A DNA stretch of 6,550 bases from JBBQSF01 sp038214085 (lineage in GTDB: Bacteria; Bacteroidota; Bacteroidia; Bacteroidales; CG2-30-32-10): contig JBBQSF010000151.1 of the NCBI GenBank assembly GCA_038214085.1, forward strand, positions 1 to 6,550, written 5' to 3'. How positions within the stretch are numbered: the first letter of the stretch is position 1; each line of letters starts with the position of its first letter. Both the position numbers and the translations under genes were made by a program. Positions 6,267 to 6,550 of the stretch are shown here, piece after piece. A model generated the notes under the pieces. It was not told the DNA's origin and did no database searches. It saw only the letters and a program-made list of their open reading frames with translations.

Positions 6267-6550
6267 ATGCTTGCCAAAATTCTTCATATTCTTAAGAATA
6301 AATACGTTTTCACCTCGCTGGCATTTTTTATCTGGCTTTTTATTTTTGATAAAAATAATTTGCTTTCGCAGGTAGATCTGAGCCAGAAACTCAATCAATT
6401 AAAACTTGATAAGGAATTTTACATGTCCGAAATTAAGGCAAATCGTATTGAGGCAAATGAATTGCTTACCAACCCTGATAACCTTGAAAAATTTGCTCGC
6501 GAACGTTATTTAATGAAACGCGACAGCGAAGACATTTTCCTTATTGTTCG
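6267..6550 (+). CDS. DivIC/FtsB-type septum formation initiator (partial, C-terminus off the window)
   Basis: The frame opens at the ATG at 6267 and runs off the window after 94 complete codons. It encodes a short bitopic membrane protein: a basic N-terminus (MLAKILHILKNK), one membrane segment at about 13-27 (rich in Phe, Leu and Trp), then a periplasmic coiled coil at about 33-68 with heptad-spaced Leu/Ile. The conserved end NLEKFARERYLMKRDSEDIFLI lies at 72-93. This order is diagnostic for the DivIC/FtsB family, which bridges FtsL and FtsQ/DivIB in the divisome. Family members in this phylum are about 100 residues, so only a few residues should be missing. The gene is 113 bp after the deoxynucleoside kinase gene and has its own promoter box. 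Confidence 0.9.
   Translation, partial: MLAKILHILKNKYVFTSLAFFIWLFIFDKNNLLSQVDLSQKLNQLKLDKEFYMSEIKANRIEANELLTNPDNLEKFARERYLMKRDSEDIFLIV

Noticed and set aside
6177..6398. Minus-strand open frame of 73 codons over the DivIC start
   Set aside because: It overlaps the clear DivIC/FtsB coding region and its promoter, is Lys/Ile-rich as expected from AT-rich DNA, and matches no family I recognise.
1..6550. Search for CRISPR arrays, insertion sequences, tRNA genes, toxin-antitoxin or defence modules
   Set aside because: No regularly spaced repeats, transposase or integrase motifs, tRNA-like cloverleaf ends or paired small toxin/antitoxin frames were visible; all sizeable open frames are accounted for by metabolic or housekeeping genes.

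Overview
The window reads as a piece of ordinary chromosome from a member of the Bacteroidota, probably a Bacteroidales/Marinilabiliales/Sphingobacteriia-like organism. Three things point there. The DNA is AT-rich. The start codons have A/T-rich leaders with no Shine-Dalgarno sequence. Copies of the phylum's -7 promoter box, TAnnTTTG, sit just upstream of most genes. The protein set (GH3-family adenylating enzyme, single-strand-type deoxynucleoside kinase, short DivIC/FtsB protein) also fits. The lineage is inferred from these features; no rRNA or other marker is present.

Layout. On the minus strand, reading leftwards, tyrS (tyrosyl-tRNA synthetase, 1801-524) is followed by an integral-membrane methyltransferase of the isoprenylcysteine/phospholipid methyltransferase type (467 to the window edge, C-terminus cut off). 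A 223-bp divergent intergenic region (1802-2024) carries back-to-back promoter boxes and a short degenerate GC-richer repeat. On the plus strand follow an extended SDR (NAD-dependent epimerase/reductase, 2025-3035), a GH3-family acyl-acid-amido-synthetase-like protein (best start 3118, end 4635), a secreted beta-propeller-like protein of unknown function (4640-5464, 4 bp after GH3), a deoxynucleoside kinase (best start 5536, end 6153) and the start of a DivIC/FtsB cell-division protein (6267 to the window edge).

How they fit together. TyrS, the deoxynucleoside kinase and DivIC are housekeeping functions (translation, dNTP salvage, septum formation). The less understood part is the SDR, GH3 and secreted-protein stretch. 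GH3 and the secreted protein are almost certainly co-transcribed. The SDR is on the same strand but GH3 appears to have its own promoter. What acid the GH3 enzyme activates cannot be read from the sequence. I see no mobile element, CRISPR array, tRNA, rRNA or toxin-antitoxin/defence module. I do not find evidence for a new multi-gene system; the main points of interest are the bacterial GH3/secreted-protein pair, two corrected start sites, and the promoter and repeat structures between genes.
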